This document shows, piece after piece, positions 16,291 through 24,192 of a stretch of DNA of 64,000 nucleotides (its first letter is position 1; each line of letters begins with the position of its first letter). The DNA comes from Bacteroides sp. MSB163 (GTDB taxonomy: Bacteria; Bacteroidota; Bacteroidia; Bacteroidales; Bacteroidaceae): contig NZ_CP143867.1 in assembly GCF_036416795.1 (NCBI RefSeq), forward strand, positions 3,526,001 through 3,590,000, in the 5' to 3' direction. The position numbers and the translations under genes are program-made. The notes below the pieces were generated by a model, which saw only the letters and a program-made list of their open reading frames with translations, did no database searches and had not been told where the DNA came from.

Positions 16291-16908
16291 ATGGAAGATA
16301 GAAAGATAACCGAGCAAGAGAGTTTAGAACTCATCTCTCAAATGATACAGAATACCCGTCGTAATCTGGATGCGGGTAGTGGAAATATGTTTCTGTTGTG
16401 GGGATATATCGGGACTATAGCGACTTTGGTTGTGTGTGCGGGCATATATTTTACAAAAGATCCTTCTTGGATGTGGGGCTTTTGGGGAATACCTGTTATT
16501 GGAATTCCTTTGGGAATATATTTAGAACATAAATCGCAGAAACGGGCTAAAGCTTATTCGGATAAAGTGCTGACTGAAATATGGCGTATAATGGGTGGGC
16601 TTTGTATGGCTGTGGCAATAGGATCTACCTGTATGAAACAGTTTGAATTTATCTTGCCGTTAGGAACATTAATCATGTCATTGGGCAGTATTATTACAGG
16701 TATTATTGTCCGTTACAAAGCTTTTTATCTTTTCTCGTTAATCGGATTGGCAATAGGCTTGTATATGATGCTTGCGGCAATGGTAGAAGATGCCCCTACC
16801 TATACTTCTTTACTATGCTTCGCTGTGGCTGCTGTCTTTGCAATGATAATTCCGGGACACATGCTGAATATTGCCGCAAAGAAAGAAAACTCTGTTTCAA
16901 ATAAATAA
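16291..16908 (+). CDS. Tandem paralogous membrane protein 2
   Basis: A 205-aa paralog of the preceding and following proteins: ITEQESLELISQMIQNTRRN at residues 5-24, LLWGYIG, an RAKAYSDKVLTEIWR cytoplasmic loop and a closing MIIPGHMLN. The loop matches LTYTDKVLLAIWS in paralog 1 and RTYIDRILGYVW in paralog 3, marking a second conserved cytoplasmic element. Starts 20 bases after paralog 1. Function unknown. Confidence 0.75.
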   Translation: MEDRKITEQESLELISQMIQNTRRNLDAGSGNMFLLWGYIGTIATLVVCAGIYFTKDPSWMWGFWGIPVIGIPLGIYLEHKSQKRAKAYSDKVLTEIWRIMGGLCMAVAIGSTCMKQFEFILPLGTLIMSLGSIITGIIVRYKAFYLFSLIGLAIGLYMMLAAMVEDAPTYTSLLCFAVAAVFAMIIPGHMLNIAAKKENSVSNK

Positions 16909-16923
16909 TTAGGAGGAACTACG

Positions 16924-17013
16924 ATGAACTCACTTCTTGGCTGTCTTCTCATTGGAAACATGGTGTTGCTGGCTTTCTTGCTGGTGAAGGTGCTCGATCT
17001 TACAGATTATTGA
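16924..17013 (+). CDS. 29-aa membrane micropeptide with a strong Shine-Dalgarno
   Basis: The ORF MNSLLGCLLIGNMVLLAFLL followed by VKVLDLTDY ends in TGA at 17011-17013. It is a single hydrophobic helix with a charged tail. AGGAGG lies 8 bases before the ATG, a strong ribosome site that is unusual in Bacteroides, where most genes here have none. It lies in the operon between paralogs 2 and 3, which supports expression. No homolog is recalled; it may be a small subunit or modulator of the neighbouring membrane proteins. Confidence 0.6.
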   Translation: MNSLLGCLLIGNMVLLAFLLVKVLDLTDY

Positions 17014-17081
17014 CTTCTAAAGTAGACATGGAATGAATGTTTGTGTGTATATATGATTTCGGATAAATAAAATAGTTGGTA

Positions 17082-17669
17082 ATGGATAATAAAAATATGA
17101 CTGAGAAAGAGAGTTTGGAACTCATCACTCACATGATACAGAACGCAAAGTATAAGATGGCTGAAAATGCCGGAATGCCTTTTCTAATATGGGGATATTC
17201 GTGTACGGTGATATCTCTGGTGGTTTGGTTTCTCCTGAAAGAAACCGGTAATTACAACTGGCAATGGATGTGGTTTCTGCTGCCTGCGGTTTCTTTTCCT
17301 GCTACCTTGTGGATAAACCGGAAGAAGCAGAAGATGGTACGAACCTATATCGACCGGATATTGGGGTACGTCTGGACCGTATTCGGGCTGGGTGGGTTCC
17401 TGATAACCTGGGTCGCCATCTTCTACTGGAGTTTGCCTGTCTTGTTCATCATATTGCTGATAATGGGAATGGGTACGGCGTTGACCGGCCTGATTGTAAA
17501 CATGAAGGTAGTGACTATAGGAGGAACTTTGGGAGCTCTGTCGTCATTAGGTTGCCTCTTTATACACGGATTCGACCAGATATTGCTTTTTGCCTTGGCT
17601 TTTATTTTTATGATGGTTATTCCGGGACATTTCCTAAACTATAAAGTGAAGAAAGGAGGCGGCACATGA
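17082..17669 (+). CDS. Tandem paralogous membrane protein 3
   Basis: A 195-aa third paralog with MTEKESLELITHMIQNAKYK at residues 6-25, a LIWGYSC turn, four to five hydrophobic segments and the final MVIPGHFLN motif. The ATG at 17082 is used; a TTG six bases upstream is less likely. Its last codons overlap the start of the next membrane protein (ATGA, 17666-17669), which points to translational coupling. Function unknown. Confidence 0.75.
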   Translation: MDNKNMTEKESLELITHMIQNAKYKMAENAGMPFLIWGYSCTVISLVVWFLLKETGNYNWQWMWFLLPAVSFPATLWINRKKQKMVRTYIDRILGYVWTVFGLGGFLITWVAIFYWSLPVLFIILLIMGMGTALTGLIVNMKVVTIGGTLGALSSLGCLFIHGFDQILLFALAFIFMMVIPGHFLNYKVKKGGGT

Positions 17670-18439
17670 CAAAAAGTCGTTTCGAGAATTTCCTGACCTC
17701 TTGGAAGTTCTTTTTGTTACTTGTACTTTTGCAGTTCCTTTTGATGCCGATGGCGACGAAAGACTTTAAGCTTGAGGCTACGGGAGATTTGATATTTTAT
17801 ACACTGGGACATGCCTTTATTATGGATATGTATCCTTATACTGTTTATTTTCAGATAGTAATGATATTGGCTCTGTTGGCCGTTATTGTCTGGAAAGGTA
17901 AGTTCAGTAGGTATTTTATGGCGATTGCAGGGTGTTTTTATCTGCTGTATGCCGTGATACAGAATATGGCTGTGACGGAACTGTATGGTTTCAGTATGGT
18001 GACGGTCAATGTGGTGATGATGGGATTTGTGGCATTTATCTGGTTTTGGGCTGCGTGGAAGGGCAATACTGTATTCTCTTTTGATTATGTAACCTGGAAG
18101 ACGGGTTGGACAATCCCTGTTGCTCTATTCTGTCTGTGGTGGCCGATGGATCTACGTACAGCTTTGCCCGATTTCCGGCTGCACTATCTGTTGGATAGTG
18201 GCGCAGTGCTGGGGTTCTGCCCTATGACACCTGTCTTTCTCACTTTGCTAATATTAAGTAAGCGGAGTGTAAGCAGGGTTGTGTTGCGGGTGACAGCGAT
18301 GGTAGGCGTTATTATAGGATGTTACAATATGGGTAATTTTGCCACTGATACCGGATTTTACCTGGGACTGTATCATCTGCCTCTGTTGGGCATGTCTCTA
18401 TTTGCTTTGTTGAGTAGTAAACGAAAGAAAAACGAATGA
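17666..18439 (+). CDS. Polytopic membrane protein
   Basis: A 257-aa protein with about seven to eight hydrophobic segments (for example FFLLLVLLQFLLMPMAT, IVMILALLAVIVWKG, VVMMGFVAFIWFWAAWKG). No catalytic motif is recognised. It overlaps paralog 3 by four bases and ends one base before the winged-helix regulator, so it is translated as part of the same unit. A role as sensor or permease-like partner of the paralogs is only a guess. Confidence 0.7.
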   Translation: MTKSRFENFLTSWKFFLLLVLLQFLLMPMATKDFKLEATGDLIFYTLGHAFIMDMYPYTVYFQIVMILALLAVIVWKGKFSRYFMAIAGCFYLLYAVIQNMAVTELYGFSMVTVNVVMMGFVAFIWFWAAWKGNTVFSFDYVTWKTGWTIPVALFCLWWPMDLRTALPDFRLHYLLDSGAVLGFCPMTPVFLTLLILSKRSVSRVVLRVTAMVGVIIGCYNMGNFATDTGFYLGLYHLPLLGMSLFALLSSKRKKNE

Positions 18440-18440
18440 T

Positions 18441-18725
18441 ATGTTTAAAGAACTGAACCCCTTACTGCATTCCGAATTGCGCCTGGCGGTGATGTCGTTG
18501 CTTATTGGTGTTGAAGAGGCAGACTTTGTCTTTATCCGGCAACAGACGGGAGCAACGGCAGGCAACCTCAGCGTGCAGATTGATAAACTCAGTAAAGCGG
18601 GGTATGTGGAGGTGACGAAGACGTTCAAGGGAAAGATGCCTTGCACTATCTGTAAGATTACGCCACAGGGAGTAGACGCTTTTGAGGAGTATGTGGAAGC
18701 GCTCAAAACGTATATTATAAAATAA
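18441..18725 (+). CDS. Winged-helix transcription regulator (MarR-like)
   Basis: A 94-aa DNA-binding protein: LNPLLHSELRLAVMSLLIGV, then the recognition helix region FIRQQTGATAGNLSVQIDKL and the wing KAGYVEVTKTFKGKMPCTIC. It fits small winged-helix proteins (HTH_34 type) that often occur next to membrane proteins of unknown function. Start at 18441 lies one base after the stop of the membrane protein, so it is the last gene of the operon and probably controls it. A loose second half, LKTYII, ends the protein. Confidence 0.85.
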   Translation: MFKELNPLLHSELRLAVMSLLIGVEEADFVFIRQQTGATAGNLSVQIDKLSKAGYVEVTKTFKGKMPCTICKITPQGVDAFEEYVEALKTYIIK

Positions 18726-18811
18726 ACACATAGCTGAAAAGCAAATTTGAGCAAATAATTTATTAAATCAAAAATAGCAATTTTCGGGTCGATAAAGAAA
18801 AAGGGTTGTCG

Positions 18812-18819
18812 TAACTTTG
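18812..18819 (+). promoter_or_regulatory. -7 promoter box before the remnant secreted peptide
   Basis: TAACTTTG matches TAnnTTTG. It sits about 30 bases before the remnant reading frame that begins near 18851. Confidence 0.4.
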
Positions 18820-18850
18820 CATCGTCGAAACAAAAAGCATATATTGCATT

Positions 18851-19015
18851 ATAAACAAAAAACTAATTATCATATTGTTGGCTATGTTTATGGCCGGAAC
18901 GACCGATTTATTTCCGCAGAATATGAACAAAAGAACCGAAGAGCTCCCGCAGTCCGTTATTGCCAATGTGCATAAGGACTCAATTGCCGAAAAAGAAAGT
19001 AGTGGTTATTTTTGA
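18851..19015 (+). pseudogene. Remnant of a secreted protein gene (possible lost start codon)
   Basis: From 18851 the frame reads NKKLIIILLAMFMAG, a typical signal peptide, but begins with ATA where an ATG would be expected; the first in-frame ATG is at 18884 and leaves 43 aa to the stop at 19013-19015. The tail FPQNMNKR... has no recognised domain. Together with the upstream -7 box this looks like the 5' remnant of an exported protein. It could also be a real short peptide starting at 18884. Confidence 0.35.
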
Positions 19016-19075
19016 GGTAACGCCCACCGCCGAGGGGATGCCGTAAAAAGAGGTTATAGAACGTGCAAAATTTAT

Positions 19076-19612
19076 ATGAAAGTTATGAAAGAGAAAAATA
19101 CTATCAAGATAAAGCGTTACGAATCGCCGTGCGGTGTGTTGTTACTTGGTTCGTTTGATGATAAGCTCTGCCTATGCGACTGGCAGGTGGAGAAACATCG
19201 CGACCATGTAGATCGGCGGTTGAAACGGATATTGCGTGCTGAGTTCGAGGTGGGTACGTCGGAAGTAATAGAGAAAGCAGTGAGGCAACTCGACGAGTTC
19301 TTTGCCGGAAAACGCAGGGAATTCGATGTGCCGCTGCTGTTCGTGGGCACGGACTTTCAAAAAACGGTGTGGAATGAATTGCTGAAGATACCTTTCGGCA
19401 AGACAATTTCCTACGGTGAAATGGCGCAGCGGATCGGTATGCCCAAAGCTGTACGCGCAGTTGCCAATGCCAACGGCGCAAATTCCATGTCGATATTTGC
19501 ACCCTGTCATCGAATAATAGGCAGCGACCATTCGTTGACAGGTTACGGCGGAGGACTTCCGGCTAAAAAGTTCTTGCTTGAATTGGAATCCCAACCCCGA
19601 CTGGCACTATGA
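19076..19612 (+). CDS. Methylated-DNA-protein-cysteine methyltransferase (Ogt type)
   Basis: A 178-aa repair protein that transfers alkyl groups from O6-alkylguanine to its own Cys. The C-terminal MGMT domain shows FQKTVWNELLKIPFGKTISYGEMAQ, the helix-turn-helix MPKAVRAVANANG and the active site APCHRII, followed by GYGGGLPAKKFLLELE. The N-terminal ribonuclease-H-like domain is present, so length is typical. Start at 19076 or the ATG at 19085. It overlaps the next, Ada-like gene by four bases (ATGA), so the two are translationally coupled. Confidence 0.93.
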   Translation: MKVMKEKNTIKIKRYESPCGVLLLGSFDDKLCLCDWQVEKHRDHVDRRLKRILRAEFEVGTSEVIEKAVRQLDEFFAGKRREFDVPLLFVGTDFQKTVWNELLKIPFGKTISYGEMAQRIGMPKAVRAVANANGANSMSIFAPCHRIIGSDHSLTGYGGGLPAKKFLLELESQPRLAL

Positions 19613-20454
19613 ACGGACAGGAGACACTCGATTATACACGTATTGCACAGGCAATAGAATATATTCGTGCCAATTTCAAACGGCAACCTGGGCTTGATGA
19701 AGTGGCATTGAGTGGATCACGTTTTCAGCGGATATTTACCGAATGGGTAGGTGTCAGTCCTAAAAAGTTTCTGCAATATACCAGTATCGAATATGCAAAA
19801 AAAATATTGGACGAAACCCATGCCTCGTTGTTCGATGCAGCGATGGAAACAGGCCTTTCGGGGACAGGGCGATTGTACGATCTGTTTGTCAATATTGAGG
19901 GAATGACGCCGGGCGAATACAAGAATGGCGGCGAGAACCTCTCGATCAATTACAGTTTCGCAGAAAGTCCGTTCGGTGAAATATTGATTGCGTCGACTGA
20001 AAAAGGTATCTGTTGCATGGAGTTCGCAGACGATCATGCGACCGCTTTTAGCTCCCTGCAAAAGCGGTTTCCCCGGGCACGATACACACAGACCGTGGAC
20101 GGAATCCAACAGAACGCTTTGTTTATTTTCACGCAGGACTGGAGCAGGCTGAAAGAAATCAAACTGCATCTGAAAGGCACAGATTTTCAGTTGAAAGTCT
20201 GGGAAGCGTTATTGAAAATTCCGGCAGGAGTTTTGATTACCTACGGGGACATTGCTTCACAGATAGACAGTCCTCGTGCTTGTAGGGCTGTCGGCACGGC
20301 TGTGGGGGAAAATCCCGTTGCATTCCTTATTCCATGCCATCGTGTCATTCGCTCTTCGGGGGAATTGGGAAACTACCATTGGGGAGAAGTTCGTAAAACA
20401 GCTATCATCGGTTGGGAGGCTGTTAAAAGAGAAAGTATATCAAAGACTGAATGA
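19609..20454 (+). CDS. Ada-like AraC-HTH / O6-alkylguanine methyltransferase fusion
   Basis: A 281-aa protein with an N-terminal AraC-type helix-turn-helix domain (about residues 5-105) and a C-terminal MGMT domain whose active site is IPCHRVI. It lacks the N-terminal Ada zinc domain that senses phosphotriesters. In the first helix-turn-helix the text reads PGLDEVALSGSRFQRIFTEW, about five residues shorter than the usual form of this stretch, so DNA binding by that half may be altered. The second HTH (AMETGLSGTGRLYDLFV) looks normal. It is coupled to the Ogt gene; together they may form an adaptive alkylation response unit. Confidence 0.88.
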   Translation: MNGQETLDYTRIAQAIEYIRANFKRQPGLDEVALSGSRFQRIFTEWVGVSPKKFLQYTSIEYAKKILDETHASLFDAAMETGLSGTGRLYDLFVNIEGMTPGEYKNGGENLSINYSFAESPFGEILIASTEKGICCMEFADDHATAFSSLQKRFPRARYTQTVDGIQQNALFIFTQDWSRLKEIKLHLKGTDFQLKVWEALLKIPAGVLITYGDIASQIDSPRACRAVGTAVGENPVAFLIPCHRVIRSSGELGNYHWGEVRKTAIIGWEAVKRESISKTE

Positions 20455-20596
20455 AAAATACTATAAAATGGGGTGCTCACGGAAATTCGCATGTTTGCTA
20501 AATGCTCAGGTATTCTAAAGAATAATATTTCCTATAATTCAATTGTCGATTTCCTGAGAATGAAAGATACATGTAGAACAATAAATTTGAAGTAAC

Positions 20597-21091
20597 ATGA
20601 AAACGGACTTTATAATCAGAGTAGCTTTGCAGTCGGATACTGTTGAGTTGAAAAATTTATTTCAGAATACCGTCCTCGCGATAAATAGGCGCGATTACTC
20701 ACAGGCGGAAGTTGAAGACTGGGCATCATGTGGGGATGATCTTTCTAATATAGAAGATATGATAAAGACCCATTACTTTATTGTAGCTGTTAATCAACAG
20801 TCGAAAATCGTAGGTTTTTCATCTATCACTCCCCAGGGTTATTTACACTCTATGTTTGTTCACAAGGATTTTCAGGGTGAAGGCATTGCTACAATGCTTT
20901 TGAATGAAATAGAACAGTATGCAATTACAAATGGAATTATGCGGATTACATCTGAAGTGAGTTTAACAGCCCGCCCTTTCTTTGAAAAAAAAGGTTATAT
21001 AGTGGAGGAAGAGCAAAAGCGCAAGGCTAATCAGCTTTCTCTTACTAATTTCTGGATGGCCAAACAGGTGATATGTCCGAAAAACTTATAG
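20597..21091 (+). CDS. GNAT-family N-acetyltransferase
   Basis: A 164-aa single-domain acetyltransferase. Motif A is LHSMFVHKDFQGEGIATMLL with the Q-x-x-G-x-A acetyl-CoA loop, and motif B lies in ARPFFEKKGYIV. The N-terminal TVLAINRRDYSQAEVEDWAS block is typical of small YafP-like GNATs. The substrate is unknown. It stands alone, 142 bases after the Ada-like gene and in the same direction. Confidence 0.88.
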   Translation: MKTDFIIRVALQSDTVELKNLFQNTVLAINRRDYSQAEVEDWASCGDDLSNIEDMIKTHYFIVAVNQQSKIVGFSSITPQGYLHSMFVHKDFQGEGIATMLLNEIEQYAITNGIMRITSEVSLTARPFFEKKGYIVEEEQKRKANQLSLTNFWMAKQVICPKNL

Positions 21092-21187
21092 AATAGACAA
21101 AAATCAGATTGAAGTTTTCCGATACTATTCTCTTTTTCTTGTAACATTTCGGAGTGACCCGTATCTAAAGGAAAAACTTTAGAATAT

Positions 21188-22030
21188 ATGGCGATGAAAA
21201 GATTACTTTTGCCCCTGATGTTATTGGGAACTTCTCTTTTGATTTTTGCACAGGATTATCCTTTTTCGGTAGTAAAATCGGGAACAGGAAAACAAACCGT
21301 TATATTTATACCCGGTTTTGCATGCTCGGGGGATGTCTGGGCGGAAACAGTCAGCGTACTGAAAGACAGCTATACCTGCTATGTGCTGACAATGGCGGGC
21401 TTTTCGGGCGTTGCACCTGAAGAGTGTCCATCATTCGAAAGATGGAAAATGCAGATTGCAAAGTTTATCAAAGAGGAGCGGATAGAGAAACCTATTCTCG
21501 TGGGGCATAGTATGGGAGGTGGTTTGGTACTTGCAATTGCGGCTGAATTCCCGGAGCTTACAGGAAAGATTGTGATTGTAGATGCCTTGCCTTGTCTGAT
21601 GGCTTTGACAGTTCCTGATTTTAAATCTGCTCCTGATAATGATTGCACAGATTTAATTGACAGGATTACAGCTATGGATGAGGAGCAATTTGCACAGATG
21701 CAAAGAATGAGTGCGGCAACGCTTACCACTGATTCATTGAGATTTGCCGAAATCGTAAACTGGGGATTGGCATCTGACAGAAAGACGTATGCTAAACTAT
21801 TCTGTGATTTCTCGAATACAGATTTAAGAGAATGTATAAAGAATATAGTTGTCCCTTCTCTTATACTTTTGGAACCTTATTTCAAACATATAGATACGGT
21901 CATTAAGAATCAATATAAGAATTTGTCAGTAGCACAAATCAGATATGCAGATAAAGGCTTGCATTTTGTGATGTTTGATGATAAGGAATGGTTCATCCAT
22001 CAAATTTGTGAATTTATAAAAGAGCGTTAA
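21188..22030 (+). CDS. Exported alpha/beta-fold hydrolase
   Basis: A 280-aa hydrolase with a signal peptide (MKRLLLPLMLLGTSLLIFAQ), placing it in the periplasm. The alpha/beta core shows an oxyanion-loop GFACSG, the nucleophile elbow GHSMGGG (Ser near residue 107), and a late His in ADKGLHFVMF; the acid is probably in the region near LLEPYFKH. The stop at 22028-22030 directly abuts the GTG start of an ECF sigma factor, so the hydrolase, sigma factor and anti-sigma candidate form one operon. Its substrate is unknown. Confidence 0.85.
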   Translation: MAMKRLLLPLMLLGTSLLIFAQDYPFSVVKSGTGKQTVIFIPGFACSGDVWAETVSVLKDSYTCYVLTMAGFSGVAPEECPSFERWKMQIAKFIKEERIEKPILVGHSMGGGLVLAIAAEFPELTGKIVIVDALPCLMALTVPDFKSAPDNDCTDLIDRITAMDEEQFAQMQRMSAATLTTDSLRFAEIVNWGLASDRKTYAKLFCDFSNTDLRECIKNIVVPSLILLEPYFKHIDTVIKNQYKNLSVAQIRYADKGLHFVMFDDKEWFIHQICEFIKER

Positions 22031-22501
22031 GTGGTATTTGAAGATATATATAGAGGGTACTGGAATAAAATATTCCGCTTATGCATGGGGTATGTAAATG
22101 ATTACAGCTTAGCTCAGGACATGGCTCAGGAAACTTTTATTAAAGTCTGGCAATATCTGCCCACCTTCAGGAATGAAGCCAATATTGATACTTGGATATT
22201 TCGTATTGCAACCAATAACTGCCTGCGTCAGCTGGAACGGAAGAAGCAAATCTTATCTACGCAGTTTCCTGCCGATTTATTTGAAGATGAAAAGACGGAT
22301 ATTGAGCCGCAGATTCAGTTACTATACAAGTTTATTGCAGAACTTTCGGAGATAGACCGCATTATCATTTCGCTGGAACTGGAAGATGTCAGGCAAGCAG
22401 ATATAGCGCAAATCATTGGATTGTCGGAGAGTAATGTCCGTGTAAGAATTCATCGTATAAAAGTCCGGTTAACAAGAAAATTCAAAGAATATGGAGAGTA
22501 A
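22031..22501 (+). CDS. ECF-type RNA polymerase sigma factor
   Basis: A 156-aa sigma-70 family factor with region 2 (LAQDMAQETFIKVWQYLPTF, WIFRIATNNCLRQ) and region 4 (LSEIDRIIISLELEDVRQAD, IAQIIGLSESNVRVRIHRIK). The start is a GTG at 22031, immediately after the hydrolase stop. It overlaps the next gene by 11 bases, which suggests coupled synthesis with its membrane partner. No promoter precedes it, so it depends on the hydrolase transcript. Confidence 0.92.
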   Translation: MVFEDIYRGYWNKIFRLCMGYVNDYSLAQDMAQETFIKVWQYLPTFRNEANIDTWIFRIATNNCLRQLERKKQILSTQFPADLFEDEKTDIEPQIQLLYKFIAELSEIDRIIISLELEDVRQADIAQIIGLSESNVRVRIHRIKVRLTRKFKEYGE

Positions 22502-23084
22502 TATTGATATAAAAGAATTGTGGAACAGGCAGACTGTTCCGGCTGCCGATCAATCTGAAATATTGAATAAGATCAGTCGTTTCAGAAAAAACGGTCTTAA
22601 AAAGGGGATATTTCTTGATGTTATCTTAGTGTTGACTATCCTTTTTATGATATTTATCTGGATCTATTTCAAACCGCAATTCTTGAGTACTAAGATTGGA
22701 ATCATTGTGGGAATCCTGCCGATGTGTATTGTGGTGGTGGTCAATCGGAAGATAACTTCTTTGTATAGGTCATTGGACGAGAAACAGTCGAATATCGATT
22801 ATCTGAATAATTTGCTTATGCTGAAAGGGAAAGAAACTTTCATGCAGACTAAGGTAATGAGTTTATATTTCATTTTGCTATCCTCCGGTATCTTTCTTTA
22901 TATGTATGAATATACTCTTAATTCATCTTTTATGTTCAGACTGATAGCGTATTCTGTTTTGTTTTTATGGATTGCCCTTAATTGGTTTGTTTTGCGTCCT
23001 GTAATGATTAAAAAGAATAGGCGGAAGATGGATTGCTTGATCAGACAGATCGAAAAGATTAAGTCGCAAGTGGATGAATTTTAG
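22491..23084 (+). CDS. Membrane protein, candidate anti-sigma factor
   Basis: A 197-aa protein with a short cytoplasmic N-terminus (about residues 1-38), four hydrophobic helices and a basic C-terminal tail. It lacks the HxxxCxxC zinc motif of classical anti-sigma proteins. The call rests on position: it overlaps the ECF sigma gene by 11 bases, as anti-sigma genes usually do. It could instead be another membrane component of the unit. Confidence 0.65.
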   Translation: MESNIDIKELWNRQTVPAADQSEILNKISRFRKNGLKKGIFLDVILVLTILFMIFIWIYFKPQFLSTKIGIIVGILPMCIVVVVNRKITSLYRSLDEKQSNIDYLNNLLMLKGKETFMQTKVMSLYFILLSSGIFLYMYEYTLNSSFMFRLIAYSVLFLWIALNWFVLRPVMIKKNRRKMDCLIRQIEKIKSQVDEF

Positions 23085-23134
23085 TTTCTAAAAAAAAGTT
23101 GTACATTTACTCGCTCAAAATAAAAAGATGCAGT

Positions 23135-23719
23135 ATGAAAATTTTAGTTACTTACGCCGTACAGGGTGAGTTTACGGAGTTAAAGTTTCCCGGATTGATA
23201 GGAGAGGAAGAAGTTCACATCGGCTATATTCGTACAGGAGTAGGCAAAGTGAAGTCAGCATATTATGTTTCTGAAGTGCTCAATCAGGCTAAGCCGGACT
23301 TGGTGATCAACGTAGGTACGGCAGGAAGCATTGATTGCCAGGTAGGAGATATTCTGGTGTGCCGTCATTTTATAGACCGTGATATGCAGAAATTAGCCGA
23401 TATGGGCTTGGAATATGAGATTGATTCTTCTACTTTGCTGGCAGAGAAGGGATACTGTATGCATTGGGCAGGAGAAGGCATTTGTAATACAGGTGATACT
23501 TTTCTGACGGAACTTTCGGATGTGAAAGGCGATGTGGTCGATATGGAAGCTTTTGCGCAAGCCTTTGTTTGCCGTGCCAAGAATGTGCCTTTTATTGCTG
23601 TGAAGTATGTGACGGATATCATAGGACAGAACTCCGTGAAGCATTGGGAGGATAAACTGGCTGATGCTCGTAAGGGGTTGGGGGAATTCTTTGAACAGAT
23701 AGGTGGAGCGGTAAAATAA
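23135..23719 (+). CDS. MTA/SAH nucleosidase-like purine/nucleoside phosphorylase family protein
   Basis: A 194-aa protein of the nucleoside phosphorylase/nucleosidase superfamily. Key blocks are LVINVGTAGSID, LTEL...GDVVDMEAFAQAF, and AVKYVTDIIG, matching the nucleoside- and base-binding residues (Glu in VDMEAFA, Asp in VTDIIG). It is shorter than 5'-methylthioadenosine/S-adenosylhomocysteine nucleosidase (about 230 aa), so the exact substrate is uncertain. Start is the ATG at 23135; a longer frame from 23099 reads through the leader. Confidence 0.85.
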   Translation: MKILVTYAVQGEFTELKFPGLIGEEEVHIGYIRTGVGKVKSAYYVSEVLNQAKPDLVINVGTAGSIDCQVGDILVCRHFIDRDMQKLADMGLEYEIDSSTLLAEKGYCMHWAGEGICNTGDTFLTELSDVKGDVVDMEAFAQAFVCRAKNVPFIAVKYVTDIIGQNSVKHWEDKLADARKGLGEFFEQIGGAVK

Positions 23720-23723
23720 GCAT

Positions 23724-24083
23724 CTACTTCAGCGTCTTAAACGAAAGGATATGATAGGTTACTCCTGCTGCAATAATCAGGAGTATTACTTTTACCCATA
23801 TATACGGTATGATAAAAAACACGCAGTAGAGCATGGTGATCCACATCAGCGAGATGGAAATTATCTTTGCACGTAGAGGGATGGCTTTGTTTTCACGAAA
23901 GTTGCGGATATAAGGGCCGAGATGCTTATGATTTAATAACCAGTTATACAGGCGAGGTGAACTTTTAAAGTAGAGTGCAGCCGTGAGTAGCAGAAATGGA
24001 GTAGTGGGTAGCAACGGCAGAAAAATGCCGAGGATACCAAGTGCTAAAGAGAGTGTACCAAGTGCTATATAAAGGGTTTTCAT
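23724..24083 (-). CDS. DUF454 / YbaN-family inner membrane protein
   Basis: A 119-aa protein with the family signature LGILGIFLPLLPTTPFLLLTAALYFKSSPRLYNWL (residues 15-49, three hydrophobic blocks), a short loop HLGPYIRNFRENKAIP and two C-terminal hydrophobic segments. YbaN proteins are small inner-membrane proteins without an assigned role. It converges with the nucleosidase gene, with four bases between the stops. Confidence 0.9.
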   Translation of the reverse strand: MKTLYIALGTLSLALGILGIFLPLLPTTPFLLLTAALYFKSSPRLYNWLLNHKHLGPYIRNFRENKAIPLRAKIISISLMWITMLYCVFFIIPYIWVKVILLIIAAGVTYHILSFKTLK

Positions 24084-24192
24084 GTTGCAAAAGTACTCTT
24101 TTTTTGTTTACGGAGAAAGTTCTGTTTGCTTTGTTGTCTGACATTCGCTTTAAATGCTTATGTTTGCGAAGAATTTTCAATAAAATCAAAAC

